Origin: Panulirus ornatus
Lineage: Eukaryota > Arthropoda > Malacostraca > Decapoda > Palinuridae
Assembly: GCF_036320965.1 (NCBI RefSeq)
Contig: NC_092226.1
Span: 24,304,502-24,368,501, forward strand
Length of the DNA stretch: 64,000 nucleotides
Direction of reading: 5' to 3'
In this document: positions 43,194-54,419 of the stretch, one piece after another
How the letters are laid out: each line of letters begins with the position of its first letter
Position numbering within the stretch: the stretch's first letter is position 1
Notes under the pieces: model-generated
Databases searched by the model: none
What the model saw: the letters and a program-made list of their open reading frames with translations, nothing else
What the model was told of the DNA's origin: nothing
Program-made: the position numbers and the translations under genes

Positions 43194-44189
43194 CTGTAAC
43201 ATACGCACGAAAAAAAGGCGAGTAAAGGTAGAATTATACGCCATCTGCATAATACGGTATTGCAGGAAAATTGGTTTGTGAAATTGGATACAGGTGCATC
43301 ACTCCTCGTGCATCCGACGGCTGGGAAGAAATCGAGGAGAGGTTCGGGTAGGGGGAGCGTGTGTAGGAGGCGGAAGACGAGGGGGCGGGGTGACTTGGTT
43401 TATGGAATAGTATTGTGGAGGGATTGGTTGCCGAGAGGGTGTTGTCAGGTGAGGGAGTTGTAAAACCAGCAGTATAAATCACAGGTTTATACTGTGGGAC
43501 CAGTACGCGCTGTGCAAACACAGGAGGTTGGCAGCCAGAGTGGACTAAGGCCGGTCCATTGGTGAACTGTCTGTTACCTCTGAGAGATGACAAGTCCACT
43601 ACACAGCATTCATCCTTCTCGGCTTCACCTATGCTCACCCACACTTGGTTTCCTCCTTTACCCACTGCAGATGTGGGGCTGCTGGAGAAGATTCAATAAA
43701 CAACAGGCAAGCTCATCGTTGGTCCCTCTTACCTATTAATAGGAGCTCAACACACTGATCTTCCCGAATCTTTGCACCTCATCCAACAGTTTGAATTGAA
43801 ACCACTGCACTACCCTAACCTCCAGGCAACCGAACCCCCTCGTTCGTGAGTGTCTTCCGCATCGAACCCTTACGAATTCGAATAGACCCAAGAGGCTTGT
43901 CAAGAGATTTCAGCTTGTGGCTTCGCTAGTAGGGCTGAAATCAACGCAGAGCCATTTTCAGGATCTCGTCCTAAGGAGATGGTATGCATCTTACACCTGA
44001 ATTCTCACTCTGTGGACCAAAAACCGTCAAACTGTTCCCAGCGGAAGTGAAGCTGGAGTTCATTAAGTGTCGTTAGTCTGGGTGTACTGCACCCCACCTT
44101 CCTGAAGATCGCTGAATGAGGGCATGGACATGATACATAAAACGTTTTATTTTTCTTCTGAGCTCTTCGTTTCGCTTCTTTACCACACC

Positions 44190-44820
44190 TTACATAATCC
44201 CAGATGCTCGTCTTAGCACTGAAACTTCTTCCAATCCTGAAGCCACATTGTTTTTCCCAAGGTTAATGTTTTGTGCGTGCCACCTCACGTTTAATTACCA
44301 CTATCTCAGTCAACTCCTCTTCCCACTCTCGTCTACTCAAACCTCTATCTCTCTGTGTTCTCCTCAGCTGTCGGATATACGTGGAATTATACTTTCATCC
44401 AATTTCGTCAACCATTTTTCCTGTAATGCCACATTATGCAGATGACGTATAATTTCACCTTTACTCATTTCGTATACTGAACAAACTTTCACATCTGTAA
44501 GTCAAAATTTCACTTTTGTCTCTTTTGCGTTACTACAGTAGCTCCATACATGCATTCCGCCAGTCCTTAGGTACCTCACCTGGAGCCATGAATACTTTGA
44601 AAATCCTAACTAAGCAATCGACAGCACCATCATCCCCTTTCTTGAGAAATTCAACTGCTTCCACGTCTACTCCTGCTGCTTTGCCACAGTTCATCTCTCG
44701 CCGTCTTTCAAAACCTCTCATCTTTTCACCAAGCTGCTTACCTTGGCTCTTGTTCTGCATATCTCTACGTCTTAAGACCCTCATATCTCCTACCTTGTCA
44801 AATATCACGTTCAACATTTT
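44190..44820 (-). mobile_element. RTE-like LINE, old internal fragment (copy K)
   Basis: The minus-strand frame over 44533-44817 gives GKAAGVDVEAVEFLKKGDD and DCLVRIFKVFMAPGEVPKDWRNACM, matching the N-terminal RT region of the younger copies (GKAAGLDGIAVEFIKKGGD and HGEVPEDWRNACIVPL). Weaker matches to EKQCGFRIGR occur near 44255. Both ends are missing. Diverged and frameshifted. Confidence 0.72.
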
Positions 44821-46466
44821 TTTTTACCATTATTTACTAGTATCATTAAGATAGAGACGCACAAAGATCATACATGTTTTTATGATTATTCACATTTCAA
44901 ATTCATATTTTAGCTTGCACGAGACCGCTTGACTGTCCATAGAACTTTGAAATATGGAAGTACAACCTGTGTTCATTAGTTTGTTAGCTGAGGTGGTTTT
45001 GGCTGATATCTGTCAAACTTGGTAACTTCCTCAACTGGTCGGCGTTTCCAGACAACAGGTATATCATGTGTCGTTTTTTCTGTAAATAAATCGTTCGTCG
45101 CTTTGCCGTCAGGAGACCGTCTTCCATTCGTCAGGTTGAAATTGTCCTTATTGCAGTTAGTTTCTCTGTACGAGGGACGGGGCCCAATCGGTTCGAAGTA
45201 ACTGTCTTCTGCACATTGTCTGCTGGGACGACAGTTCCGTATTAAAAAAGAACATTACTCAGTCTTGTATGTCAAAATGGAAGTGGTAAGAACACGGAAC
45301 GATCGTGAACCTCGGAACCTTAAGTGTTTTGAGTAATATGTGTTAAACTTGTATGATGAGGAATATGTGTTGGGATCCACTTTCCTCTGGTACTAGAAAT
45401 AGACATATTGAAGCTCCGTGTTCTAAGCAAGCTCTGACGTATGGATTATCTTCAGTGTTACCGTGCGTTGCACTTGCGTATCGTACGCCGTGTCATCGTC
45501 AAACACTTGAAAATAGGTGTTGGATGCGCGTACCTCACCATAAGGGGACGAGAAGTTCTGCACTACAATGAAAGTTTAATGATACTCTAAGCAGTCCATT
45601 TACCTTGTGCTCTTTCAGTGTTATTCATGATTGAACATAGATCAAATATCATAAAACTGCACATAATTAGGGTATTGAGGATCTTTTCATTATAAGAATT
45701 AGTACAATGAAATTGGATGGAAAGGAAAATCATCAGTCATATAAAAGTGTTTACTTACACGTAGAGTTGTTGCATATCATGAATAGCCTTCAGTTCTACA
45801 GGTCATACATAGCTGCATACATAATTTTCAAAATAATGGTAATATACAAATATAGAATATATCACATTAGAACAGTTAACAATTCAAAAAAGCACCCGAC
45901 CAACAGTGTACATTTATTAGGGTTAAGATTTTAACTTCCATTGAGCCTCATCATCTTCGTATGTGACAGCACCGTTGAATCGCCCTTGCCTCCTGCCAAC
46001 ACTAACTCGCCGCTAACCAAACACACACATATCACCTGTATGGTGTGTTCACTACCACTCACTCTGTATGATTTATGGTATTAGAACCTATCTTTTTCCA
46101 CGCTTTTCCACGCAGCTGACACTCCTCCGTACAAATACCGTTACTGTCTTGCCCAAATGTAATTATCCACAGAGACCCACCTCTCTTTACAGTATTTTCC
46201 GCTCATCCCTCTTTCCCCTCTCATTAAGGCCGCCACTATATCATTGCCGGGCTAATATCCCGTCTTCCCAGCTTCCTCCCACTGTCTCTTTCCCCTCCCG
46301 TGTATTCCACCCTTCAGAGGGGTCGACACAGGTCAGGTCTCCAGCACACGAGGGTTTGTGTAAGGCGGTCGGCTGCCCTCCCTGACCCGTGGGAACTTTC
46401 TTGAGGAGCTGGGTCGTTCCTCTGTGTTCTACCCATCCATCACCCACCACGACCTATTTTCTGTTG

Positions 46467-46469
<3 letters not shown>
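44821..46469. other. Spacer, nothing recognised
   Basis: AT-rich to mixed sequence with no credible gene, RNA or TE. Confidence 0.4.

Positions 46470-46524
<55 letters not shown>
46470..46524. repeat. (TA)n microsatellite
   Basis: About 27 TA units. Confidence 0.95.
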
Positions 46525-46528
<4 letters not shown>

Positions 46529-47508
46529 TAGGCCTCCACATTGAATCAGACCTTTTGATATTACGAGTCGCAAAAACATTTCTCTTCGGGTTTCCCTTCG
46601 GGGGAGAACGGAAGCTGGGACATTTGAACTCCAGAGGTGGTAACTGGAGTAAAGAAGCAGCCGATCATTAGCCGCCGCAACTCGAACGATCACATGACTC
46701 CCAAAACGCCAATTAGTCACCGCATTTGTACGGTTTAACGTAACGAGGCTGTTCGTTGTAGATCACCAACAAGTTCGTAATAAAATCAGACGTTATTGGC
46801 ATGTGAACATGTCCCGGGCTGTCAGCTGACTTCCGTAAATATAGATTACGAGCCTCCACAGCCCAGACACCGGAAATGCCAACGTTTACTGATTCTTACA
46901 CACGTTTCTGGTCGCCAGGCCAGACGCCGGGCGCTCGGAGAAGAGCTGGCGGCCTGTATGGTTCCCTGATGATGACAACTCGAAGTCGGTACCAAGAATA
47001 TTAATGGAGTGGGAGGGGCGGGGATGAGGGGTATAGTTCGTCCAAGGATGACCAGAGTTTGTCGTTGATATATAGTATTAATGTTTTTCATTTCGTATTT
47101 CAGTGAGGAGCTTCTCCGTTATAGTGTTGTTTGGTCTAAGTCTCGTTAACAGCTTTGTAAAGTCCGCAAATCACAACACGCATTGTGCTCTTTCCTGCGG
47201 CGATACGAGCTGTCACTGGTGCTGGCATCTGGTTGCAGGACATGACACTAAGAGTTTGAAAGATTTCGCGCCGAATTTTGAAAAGAGGAACATTGCACGT
47301 TGGTGAACTTCATTATATTTAAAGACATGAAACTGACTTCATTCTCGGACAATCTGTATACATGTTTGTCAGATACACATAGAAAAATTAATGGTCTCTA
47401 TATATGATGATGACAGTACTCTTGACATTTATGTAGGTGAAATTATAATTCTGAACTCCTACTAAAGTGCAGTGTCACCTTTATATATATATTTATATTT
47501 ATCTATTT
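46525..47508. other. Spacer, nothing recognised
   Basis: No supported gene or repeat before the LINE 3' terminus. Confidence 0.4.
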
Positions 47509-48864
47509 ATTTTGCTTTGTCGCTGTCTCCCGCGTTAGCGAGGTAGCGCAAGGAAACAAACGAAAGAATGGCCCAACCCGCCCACATACACATGTATATA
47601 CATACATGTCTACCCATGCACAATATACATACCTATACATCTCAATGTACACATATATATACACACAGACATATACATATATACACATGTACATAATTCA
47701 TACTGTCTGCCTTTATTTGTTCCCATCGCCACCTCGCCACACATGGAATAACAATCCCCTCCCCCCTCATGTGTGCGAGGTAGTGCTAGGAAAAACACCA
47801 AAGGCCCCATTCGTTCACACTCAGTCTCTAGTTGTCATGTAATAATGCACCGAAACCACAGCTCCCTTTCCACATCCAGGCCCCACACACTTTGCATGGT
47901 TTACCCCAGACGCTTCACATGCCCCGACTCAATCCATTGACAGCACGTCGACCCCGGTATACCACATCGTTCCAATTCACTCTATTCCTTGCACGCCTTT
48001 CACCCTCCTGCATGTTCAGGCCCCGATCATTCAAAAGCTTTTTCACTCCATCTTTCCACCTCCAATTTGGTCTCCCACTTCTCCTCGTTCCCTCCACCTC
48101 TGACACATATATCCTCATGGTCAATCTTTCCCCACTCATTCTCTCCATGTGACCAAACCATTTCAAAACACCCTCTTCTGCTCTCTCAACCACACTTTTT
48201 ATTTCCACACATCTCTCTCACCCTTACATTACTTACTCGATCAAACCACCTCACAACACATATTGTCCTCAAACATCTCATTTCCAGCACATCCATCCTC
48301 CTGCGCACAACTCTATCCATAGCCCACGCCTCGCAACCATACAACATTGTTGGAACCACTATTCCTTCAAACATACCCATTTTTGCTTTCCGAGATAATG
48401 TTCTCAACTTCCACACATTCTTCAAGACTCCCAGAATTTTCGCCCCCTCCCCCACCCTATGATTCACTTCCGCTTCCATGGTTCCATCCGCTGCCAGATC
48501 CACTCCCAGATATCTAAAACACTTCACTTCCTCCAGCTTTTCTCCATTCAAACTTACCTCCCAATTGACTTGACCCTCAACCCTACTGTACCTAATAACC
48601 TTGCTCTTATTCACATTTACTCTTAACTTTCTTCTTTCACACACTTTACCAAACTCAGTCACCAGCTTCTGCAGTTTCTTACATGAATCAGCCACCAGCG
48701 CTGTATCATCAGCGAACAACAACTGACTCACTTCCCAAGCTCTCTCATCCACAACAGACTTCATACTTGCCCCTCTTTCCAAAACTCTTGCATTCACCTC
48801 CCTAACAACCCCATCCATAAACAGATTAAACAACCATGGAGACATCACACACCCCTGCCGCAAA

Positions 48865-48867
<3 letters not shown>
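47509..48867 (-). mobile_element. RTE-like LINE, 5'-truncated copy with long 3' UTR (copy H)
   Basis: Minus strand. The 5' edge lies at the codons for GLRQGC (RT motif B; 48860s) and is fused directly to a (TA)n array, so the reading frame continues into Tyr/Ile codons. It keeps LLFADDTALVADSC (about 48690-48730), FRYLGVDLAADGTMEAEV and the rest of the C-terminus. One frameshift lies near 48210 (GNKK region), separating the 317-codon frame from the terminal WFGHMERMSGERLT to GRPNWRWKDG frame (47915-48208). Long 3' UTR; terminal hairpin at about 47524-47545. Confidence 0.88.

Positions 48868-48930
<63 letters not shown>
48868..48930. repeat. (TA)n between LINE copy H and a SINE
   Basis: Pure TA array. 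One side is the truncated LINE, the other the 3' end of a tRNA-derived SINE. Confidence 0.96.
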
Positions 48931-48934
<4 letters not shown>

Positions 48935-49137
48935 AGACGGCACGAGCAACTGAAGCCCTTATCAAGGCCATATCATTAACGCCCGAGCTAGGTACCAGTT
49001 TTGTCGACCAACCCCTAAGGTTGGATGAACAGCTGAGATGACTGTGGACAGACTGCCGCCACCAACATTCGAAACTATGAGCTCGACCCTGGGAGGACCG
49101 TGAATGCGGCACGGTCGGGAACACTAATGACTGCACC
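48931..49137 (-). mobile_element. tRNA-derived SINE inserted in (TA)n
   Basis: About 207 bp bounded exactly by TA arrays on both sides. On the minus strand it begins GGTGCAGTCATTAGTGTTCC, has an anticodon-arm-like stem GACCGTG/CACGGTC around loop CCGCATT, then a B-box-like GTTTCGAATGTTGG. The body includes GGCGGCAGTCTGTCCACAG, CAGCTGTTCATCC and GGGGTTGGTCGAC, which I recall from a common decapod SINE. The recollection is unverified. No coding capacity. Confidence 0.65.

Positions 49138-49234
<97 letters not shown>
49138..49234. repeat. (TA)n microsatellite with one TTA phase change
   Basis: Almost 100 bp of TA, with a phase break at about 49160. Confidence 0.96.
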
Positions 49235-49236
<2 letters not shown>

Positions 49237-49361
49237 CGTATATATAATGCCAAATAAACTACAGTTGACCTTCCTGGGATCTGCCATAAGGGCAGCGTAG
49301 GAATATCTATTAATGCCACCCATGGGCTGTCCACTCTCCCTCCTCATGTCAGCCTGGACGA

Positions 49362-49445
49362 TGAAGGAAAGTCTTTTTCTTTTCAATATCTGCCGTAGGT
49401 GTGATAAGGAAAGTCTTTTTCTTTTCAATATCTGACGTAGGTGTG
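49362..49445. repeat. Tandem duplication of about 40 bp
   Basis: Two adjacent copies of GGAAAGTCTTTTTCTTTTCA plus ATATCTG(C/A)CGTAGGTGTGAT, nearly identical and so recent. Confidence 0.88.
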
Positions 49446-50117
49446 ATTTGGAAGGTTAAGCGAGTAGCAGATAGCACATTTTGGCGGAGGTATTGCTAGC
49501 ATCAGTGGAATCTCCATTGAAAGCGGAGTGTAGGGTGTCTGTATGGTGAGTTCGACGGCAGGGAGGAGCAGATGTGAGGAGGCTGGAGGCAGACAGTAGC
49601 CAAGTGCCATTAACAGGGCCGGAGAGGCGGCTACTACTATTACTCCAGTTGAGATCATCGTGAAATCTTGAGTCTCCTGGGAAGCAGGAGGAGGAGGAGG
49701 AGGAGTAACAGTAGTATATTAAAAGAATATAGAAAAATCGAAGTAAAATTAAAGATATTATTGAGAAAAAGAAATTATTGCTACTTGCTAGACTACTATG
49801 CGGTGACGTTGTAGAATATACGGTGCCGGGGAGAAGTAGGGAAAGGTAGACTCGAAAGGATTCCATTTATCAAGATTGTGTGGGAAGTAATATGCTGGAG
49901 TACCTACGAGCGTAGAGTATGATCTGAGCATAAGCGAGGTAAACACGGTAGACGGACGATTTTGGATGTACAATAAGTGGGGAAATATATTTCAGTCAAG
50001 TTATAGATAAGGAGGAGAAATGAGGAGGAAGTAATGGTGGAAATGGTTGTGTGAAATATTTCTTACGATATCTGTCATCTCTATTGTCTGTGTAGTTTTG
50101 TTACTTCCATTGCTGTG

Positions 50118-50250
50118 TGACGCTAGAGGTTTGTGTGACGTCAGGATTAGTGTTATACCACGATCTTGTCTGACGCGATGGCCTATGAGTGTGTGACGCC
50201 AGGGGCTATTTAACGCCAGGGTAGTCTGACGCAAGAGACGATATGACGCA
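50118..50250. repeat. Degenerate minisatellite of TGACGC(C/A)AGGG units
   Basis: Six to seven occurrences of TGACGCNAG or TGACGTCAGG, spaced about 15-30 bp apart. Confidence 0.5.
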
Positions 50251-50886
50251 GGTACTCGCGTACATCCGCTCTTGTACGGGCGTATTTTCCTTCTTGAGTC
50301 GCTCGTCTCCTTCCTCTCTCCATCCCTATCATGCTCCACCCCGTGCATTCCCTTTCTTCACTTCATACTTCATAGACTTCCCAATTCTCCTAATTCCTAA
50401 CCTCGCGTTCATCATGTTTTTTCTCTTGTCCTGTTCTGCCATGTCTTCCGACCTCAGGACATTACTACTTGTTGCTGTCCTGCAGCAGAAAACGTCATGG
50501 ATCACCAGGTGTCCTGTTGACTCGCCCTCCCATGTCACCTCGTGTAACAGGTCTCCCCTTACCTGGTTTTCCTCTGTACTGTACAATACCACATCACCCG
50601 TTGATATTCCATATTCTTTTCCTCCTCTTCTCGTCCATCTTGGATAGTATGAGGGGAGGACCTTGCATCCGAGGAGAATGAAGGATCACAGATGTTTCGT
50701 GTGTGAAGGCGAGGAGTTGGGGAGTGAGTGGAAGACGGGAGATATTCAGGAGATTATTTACACATTCGTTCGTCCCGCTGAGATACGGGGTGGTGTCAAG
50801 GAAGCCCTGTAAAGTCAGGGACGGAGTGGTGAGGTCACAACCAGATTTGGTTAAACTGATCAGCATATACGTTCGACATACTCACT

Positions 50887-50892
<6 letters not shown>

Positions 50893-50955
<63 letters not shown>
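50893..50955. repeat. (TA)n microsatellite at a LINE 3' edge
   Basis: TA array directly bordering the minus-strand LINE fragment that follows. Confidence 0.95.
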
Positions 50956-50956
50956 T

Positions 50957-51185
50957 GATTGCCGTTTCTTAATATTTGATAGCGCCAGGAATAGACGAAG
51001 AAAGACCGCATTCGCTCGTATCCATTCTCTAGCTTTCATGTGTAATGCACAGACACCACAGCTCCCTATCCACAACCAGGCCCTTAGAACTTGCATGGTT
51101 TACCAGAGACGCTTCACATGTCCTACTTCAGTCCATTGACGACACGTCGACCACAGTATACCACATCGTTCCAATTTACTCAATC

Positions 51186-51186
<1 letters not shown>
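50957..51186 (-). mobile_element. RTE-like LINE, old 3' fragment (short ancestral 3' UTR)
   Basis: Minus strand: end of the polyprotein region, the conserved CATGTGAAGCGTC block, then GGAAAGGGAGCTG-like sequence, CTTTCTTCGTC and an AT-rich end (ACGGCAATCAATATA). It lacks the later second UTR block, as copy C does. The 5' edge is fused to a (TC)n array. Confidence 0.78.

Positions 51187-51246
<60 letters not shown>
51187..51246. repeat. (TC)n microsatellite
   Basis: About 30 TC units beginning exactly at the truncated LINE edge. Confidence 0.97.
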
Positions 51247-51250
<4 letters not shown>

Positions 51251-51582
51251 AGAATTTTTTTCATTCTTTTTTGTATATTTCACAAGATCTCTTCACAGAA
51301 ACTGATATCATACCTAGTACAAGCACGTTCTGTGACTACTGTGTCCAGTGTGTAATGTACCTTGACACACTGTATTACTGTGAATGTTAACAGGCTGCCC
51401 ATTGCCAGCATCTTCATAACAGTATGCCCAACATGTAATGTACCTCTGACCTTTCATACTGCTGTCACTGTTAACGGGTTAACGACTGTGTCCTGTTCCA
51501 ATGATACACTTCATTGTGTATGTAATTTGTATAAACACTGTAATTCGAACATCAACAAGTTCTGTATATGTATGACATATTT
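51247..51582. other. Spacer, nothing recognised
   Basis: About 335 bp of unremarkable sequence with repeated TGTAATGTACCT(C/T)GAC (51350 and 51437), hinting at an 85-bp diverged duplication. Confidence 0.4.
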
Positions 51583-51699
51583 TTTTTTTTTCCCAAAAAG
51601 AAGGAACAGAGAAGGGGGCCAGGTGAGGATATTCCCTCTAAGGCCCAGTCCTCTGTTCTTAACGCTACCTCGCTAACGCAGGAAATGGCGAAAAGTATG

Positions 51700-51701
<2 letters not shown>
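51583..51701 (+). mobile_element. LINE-derived non-autonomous element, 5'-truncated (S3)
   Basis: AAAAAGAAGGAACAGAG, then GGGCCAGGTGAGGATATTCC, then GCCCAGTCCTCTGTTC, then the terminal hairpin (ACCTCGCTAACGC) and AAATGGCGAAAAGTATG, ending at (TA)n. Same organisation as S1 and S2, without their first 100 bp. Confidence 0.82.

Positions 51702-51746
<45 letters not shown>
51702..51746. repeat. (TA)n tail/target of S3
   Basis: TA array following the S3 terminus. Confidence 0.94.
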
Positions 51747-51753
<7 letters not shown>

Positions 51754-51754
51754 T

Positions 51755-51898
51755 AATATTTTTTCTTATCCGATCGCCGTTTCCCGCGTTAGTGGGAACA
51801 CGAAAAGACGAAGAAAGGGCGCATTCGCTCACATTCATTCTCTTCTTGTCATGCGCAGTGCACCGATACCACAATCCCCTGTCCACAACCAGACCCCA
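51755..51898 (-). mobile_element. RTE-like LINE, old 3' UTR fragment
   Basis: Minus strand: GTGGGGTCTGGTTGTGGACA, then TCGGTGCACTGCGCATG, CGCCCTTTCTTCGTC and the terminal ACTAACGCGGGAAACGGCGA followed by an AT-rich end. Here the hairpin-bearing terminus comes straight after the block that lies mid-UTR in younger copies, showing the ancestral UTR layout. Confidence 0.78.
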
Positions 51899-51995
51899 CT
51901 AAGTTTTGGGATAGGCTGTGTAAATGCACCTTGCTAAGAAGAAAGAAAAGTTTGGGGAGTTTTTGTCGTATGACCCACGCGCCTTTCTATAAGTG

Positions 51996-52408
51996 AAGAG
52001 GGTGTTTTGAAATGGTTTGGGCACATGGAGAGAATGAGTGAGGAGAGATTGACCAAGAGGATATATGTGTCGGAGGTGGAGGGAACGAGGAGAAGAGGGA
52101 GACCAAATTGGAGGTGGAAAGATGGAGTGAAAAAGATTTTGTGTGATCGGGGCCTGAACATGCAGGAGGGTGAAAGGAGGGCAAGAAATAGAGTGAATTG
52201 GAGTCATGTGGTATACAGGGGTTGACGTGCTGTCAGTGGATTGAAGCAAGGCATGTGAAGCGTCTGGGGTAAACCATGGAAAGCTGTGTAGGTATGTATA
52301 TTTGCGTGTGTGGACGTGTGTATGTACATGTGTATGGGGGGGGGGGGCCATTTCTTTCGTCTGTTTCCTTGCGCTACCTCGCAAACGCGGGAGACAGCGA
52401 CAAAGTAT

Positions 52409-52409
<1 letters not shown>
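51996..52409 (+). mobile_element. RTE-like LINE, young 3' fragment with short 3' UTR (copy J)
   Basis: Encodes the last roughly 70 codons (WFGHMERMSEERLT to VVYRG, stop near 52223) and the short 3' UTR. Compared with copy G at 37285-37705, I count three substitutions and a G-run length difference in about 415 bp, while flanking sequences differ. Ends with the AAAC-loop hairpin and GACAAAGTAT. Confidence 0.88.

Positions 52410-52464
<55 letters not shown>
52410..52464. repeat. Poly(A) and (TA)n tail of copy J
   Basis: About 16 A followed by about 20 TA units, which then abut the 5' end of the next element. Confidence 0.92.
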
Positions 52465-52468
<4 letters not shown>

Positions 52469-52684
52469 GGGGATAGGGGATTAAGAATACTTCCCACGTA
52501 TTCCCTGCGTGTCGTAGAAGGCGACTAAAAGGGGAGGGAGCGGGGGGCTGGAAATCCTCCCCTCTTTTTTTTTTTAATTTTCCAAAAGAAGGAACAGAGG
52601 GGGCCAGGTGAGGATATTCCAAAAAAGGCCCAGTCCTCTGTTCTTAACGCTACCTCGCTAACGCGGGAAATGGCGAATAGTTAA

Positions 52685-52686
<2 letters not shown>
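52465..52686 (+). mobile_element. LINE-derived non-autonomous element, full length (S1)
   Basis: About 220 bp. It starts CCCTGGGGATAGGGGATTAA, continues with TTCCCACGTATTCCCTGCG and GTCGTAGAAGGCGACTAAAA (matching the 5' UTR of LINE copy B), then GGGCCAGGTGAGGATATTCC and GCCCAGTCCTCTGTTC, and closes with the LINE's terminal hairpin CTCGCTAACGCGGG, AAATGGCGAATAG and (TA)n. It contains the LINE head and tail with nothing between: no coding capacity, presumably mobilised by the LINE enzyme. Confidence 0.82.

Positions 52687-52774
<88 letters not shown>
52687..52774. repeat. (TA)n(GA)n tail/target of S1
   Basis: About 66 bp of TA and 21 bp of GA. Confidence 0.95.
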
Positions 52775-53319
52775 AGCTTTGTCAACTACAAAGATATCAT
52801 TACTCAGCTGTACAATTTTCTACTGTTTCGTATCCTCCCTAATCCTACCTCCTTCCTCCTCCCTGATTCTCTAGTGTTTCACATATTGCCAGCCTCCTCC
52901 CCACTCTGAGAACGCCATCTGTGAGGGACCACAGGATGGCTTCATGACCCCACCTTCAGTTGTATATCATTAGTAATTGGTCATCTTGGAGGACGTGTCC
53001 TTATCTTTTACTGTTCTAACTGAACAAAAGTATCTGCCGTCGACCAGATACTTTCCTGTTGATTTACATCGTAATGCAACTGGAATGATGATAAGCTAAG
53101 ATAGTTTGGATGGTGGAATTAGAAAAAGAAATATTGCTCTCCAGGTGCTGTACGAGGCGAGATTACAGAGATGCATCCAGTCTCAATGTTCGTTTGTGTG
53201 TCGTCGGGAAAATAGTTCTCCTGGAGGTTGTTGGGTATTACTGTTCACATGTGAGAAGATTATTACTTTTCAGTGGGAGCGTCTGACAGCTTTAATCCCC
53301 TGGTGTTCTGACGCCACAT
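52775..53319. other. Spacer, nothing recognised
   Basis: No supported gene or repeat. Confidence 0.4.
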
Positions 53320-54165
53320 CATCCTCATCCCCTGTTCCTCCTACCTCTTCTGTTTCCCCACTCTATCTCATCCCCCACACACATTCACACTACCTTTTCT
53401 CCCCCACATCACTTCTGTCGTCGCAGTACATATGTCCGCGCTGACTCTTCTTCCCATACTACCCTACTCCCCACGCAGTCGCTCCCCACATCACCTGTGG
53501 CTCCTTTGGTCCCCGCACCAGTTCTGCTGCTCACATCACATGTGAATTCCCCACCCTAAGCCACACACTAGTTCTGCACCTTACACGTCACCTTTGATAC
53601 CCTCGTTATCTGTTCCTTACACTTTGTTTTGTCACTCGCATCACCTCTGTACCTCGCGTTGACTGTTGCTTCCTATACCCTGGACCTTTCCTACACTCTC
53701 TCTCCTCCTGCTCCTCACACCACCTCGTCCTCCCAGCACCATCTCTCTCCCTACGTCTCGCATCTGCTTTCCACTTCTGTTCCGCTGACCACCACCAGTG
53801 CTTCCCGCATCGCTTCTGATTCCCAAACACTTCCCTGCTCCCCACATCAACACCTTCCCACTCCACATGTACTACCCATTGTACCCTGTCACACCACTTC
53901 TACTTCCGCCTCTGTTTCTGCTCCCATACCACTTCTCTTCCCTCGCCATCTCCGCAATCCAAATCAAGCGGATTTGTTACATCAGTTTTGCTTCGCATAC
54001 CACTTCTGTTCTCCACATCAATTCTGTTCCCCACCACACTTGTGTAGAAGACTTCTGTTCCCTACACCATCTCTTCCGCACATACCATCTGTTCCCACAC
54101 CATGTCTGTCCCTCACACACCTATATTTCCCATCACTTTATCTCTGACACTCCCCACTATATGTC
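53320..54165. repeat. Large C/T-rich minisatellite with CCACACCACTTCTGTTC units
   Basis: About 840 bp of degenerate 20-30 bp units centred on CACATCACTTCTGTTCCCC and variants. Strand composition is strongly skewed, with almost no G on + apart from fixed TG positions. The Ser/Pro/His-rich 172- and 151-codon frames (53629-54147, 53798-54253) follow from this bias. Confidence 0.75.
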
Positions 54166-54419
54166 TTGCTGCTCCATAACCCCCTGGACGCCCCTACCAC
54201 GCCCCCTCCCGGCCCCTTCCCCACCATCAGCAGTCCTGAGTGGTGGTCAGTAAGGGTCAGGTGGCCAGACAGGTGCTGTGGCCACTGACCCTTGTTGACC
54301 TTGTTAGTCACGCCCTCGCCCCTTCCCACTCCACGCTGTAAATGGCAGGTGGTTGACGCCGTCGCCCGGAGGTGGTCTGACGGCGCTCTTGTGTTCGATA
54401 CCGCTCCAGCCACACGAAG

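Larger units (their letters stand above)
41311..44189. other. Spacer, no gene established
   Basis: No recognised TE. It contains a partial duplication near 42055-42225, a (GT)n at 42344-42360 and a CTCF-like site at 43175. A 143-codon minus-strand frame at 43234-43665 (Ser/Pro-rich) has no recognised motif; I do not call it a gene. Confidence 0.35.
49235..50892. other. Spacer, no gene seen
   Basis: Contains a near-identical 40-bp tandem duplication at about 49365-49445 (GGAAAGTCTTTTTCTTTTCA twice), a small GGA run near 49687, and scattered TGTGACGCCAGGG-like units at about 50118-50250. No recognised coding sequence. Confidence 0.4.

Noticed and set aside
53629..54253. 172- and 151-codon plus-strand frames as a possible gene
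   Set aside because: They lie wholly in a C/T-rich minisatellite with a repeating unit; stop codons are rare from composition alone.
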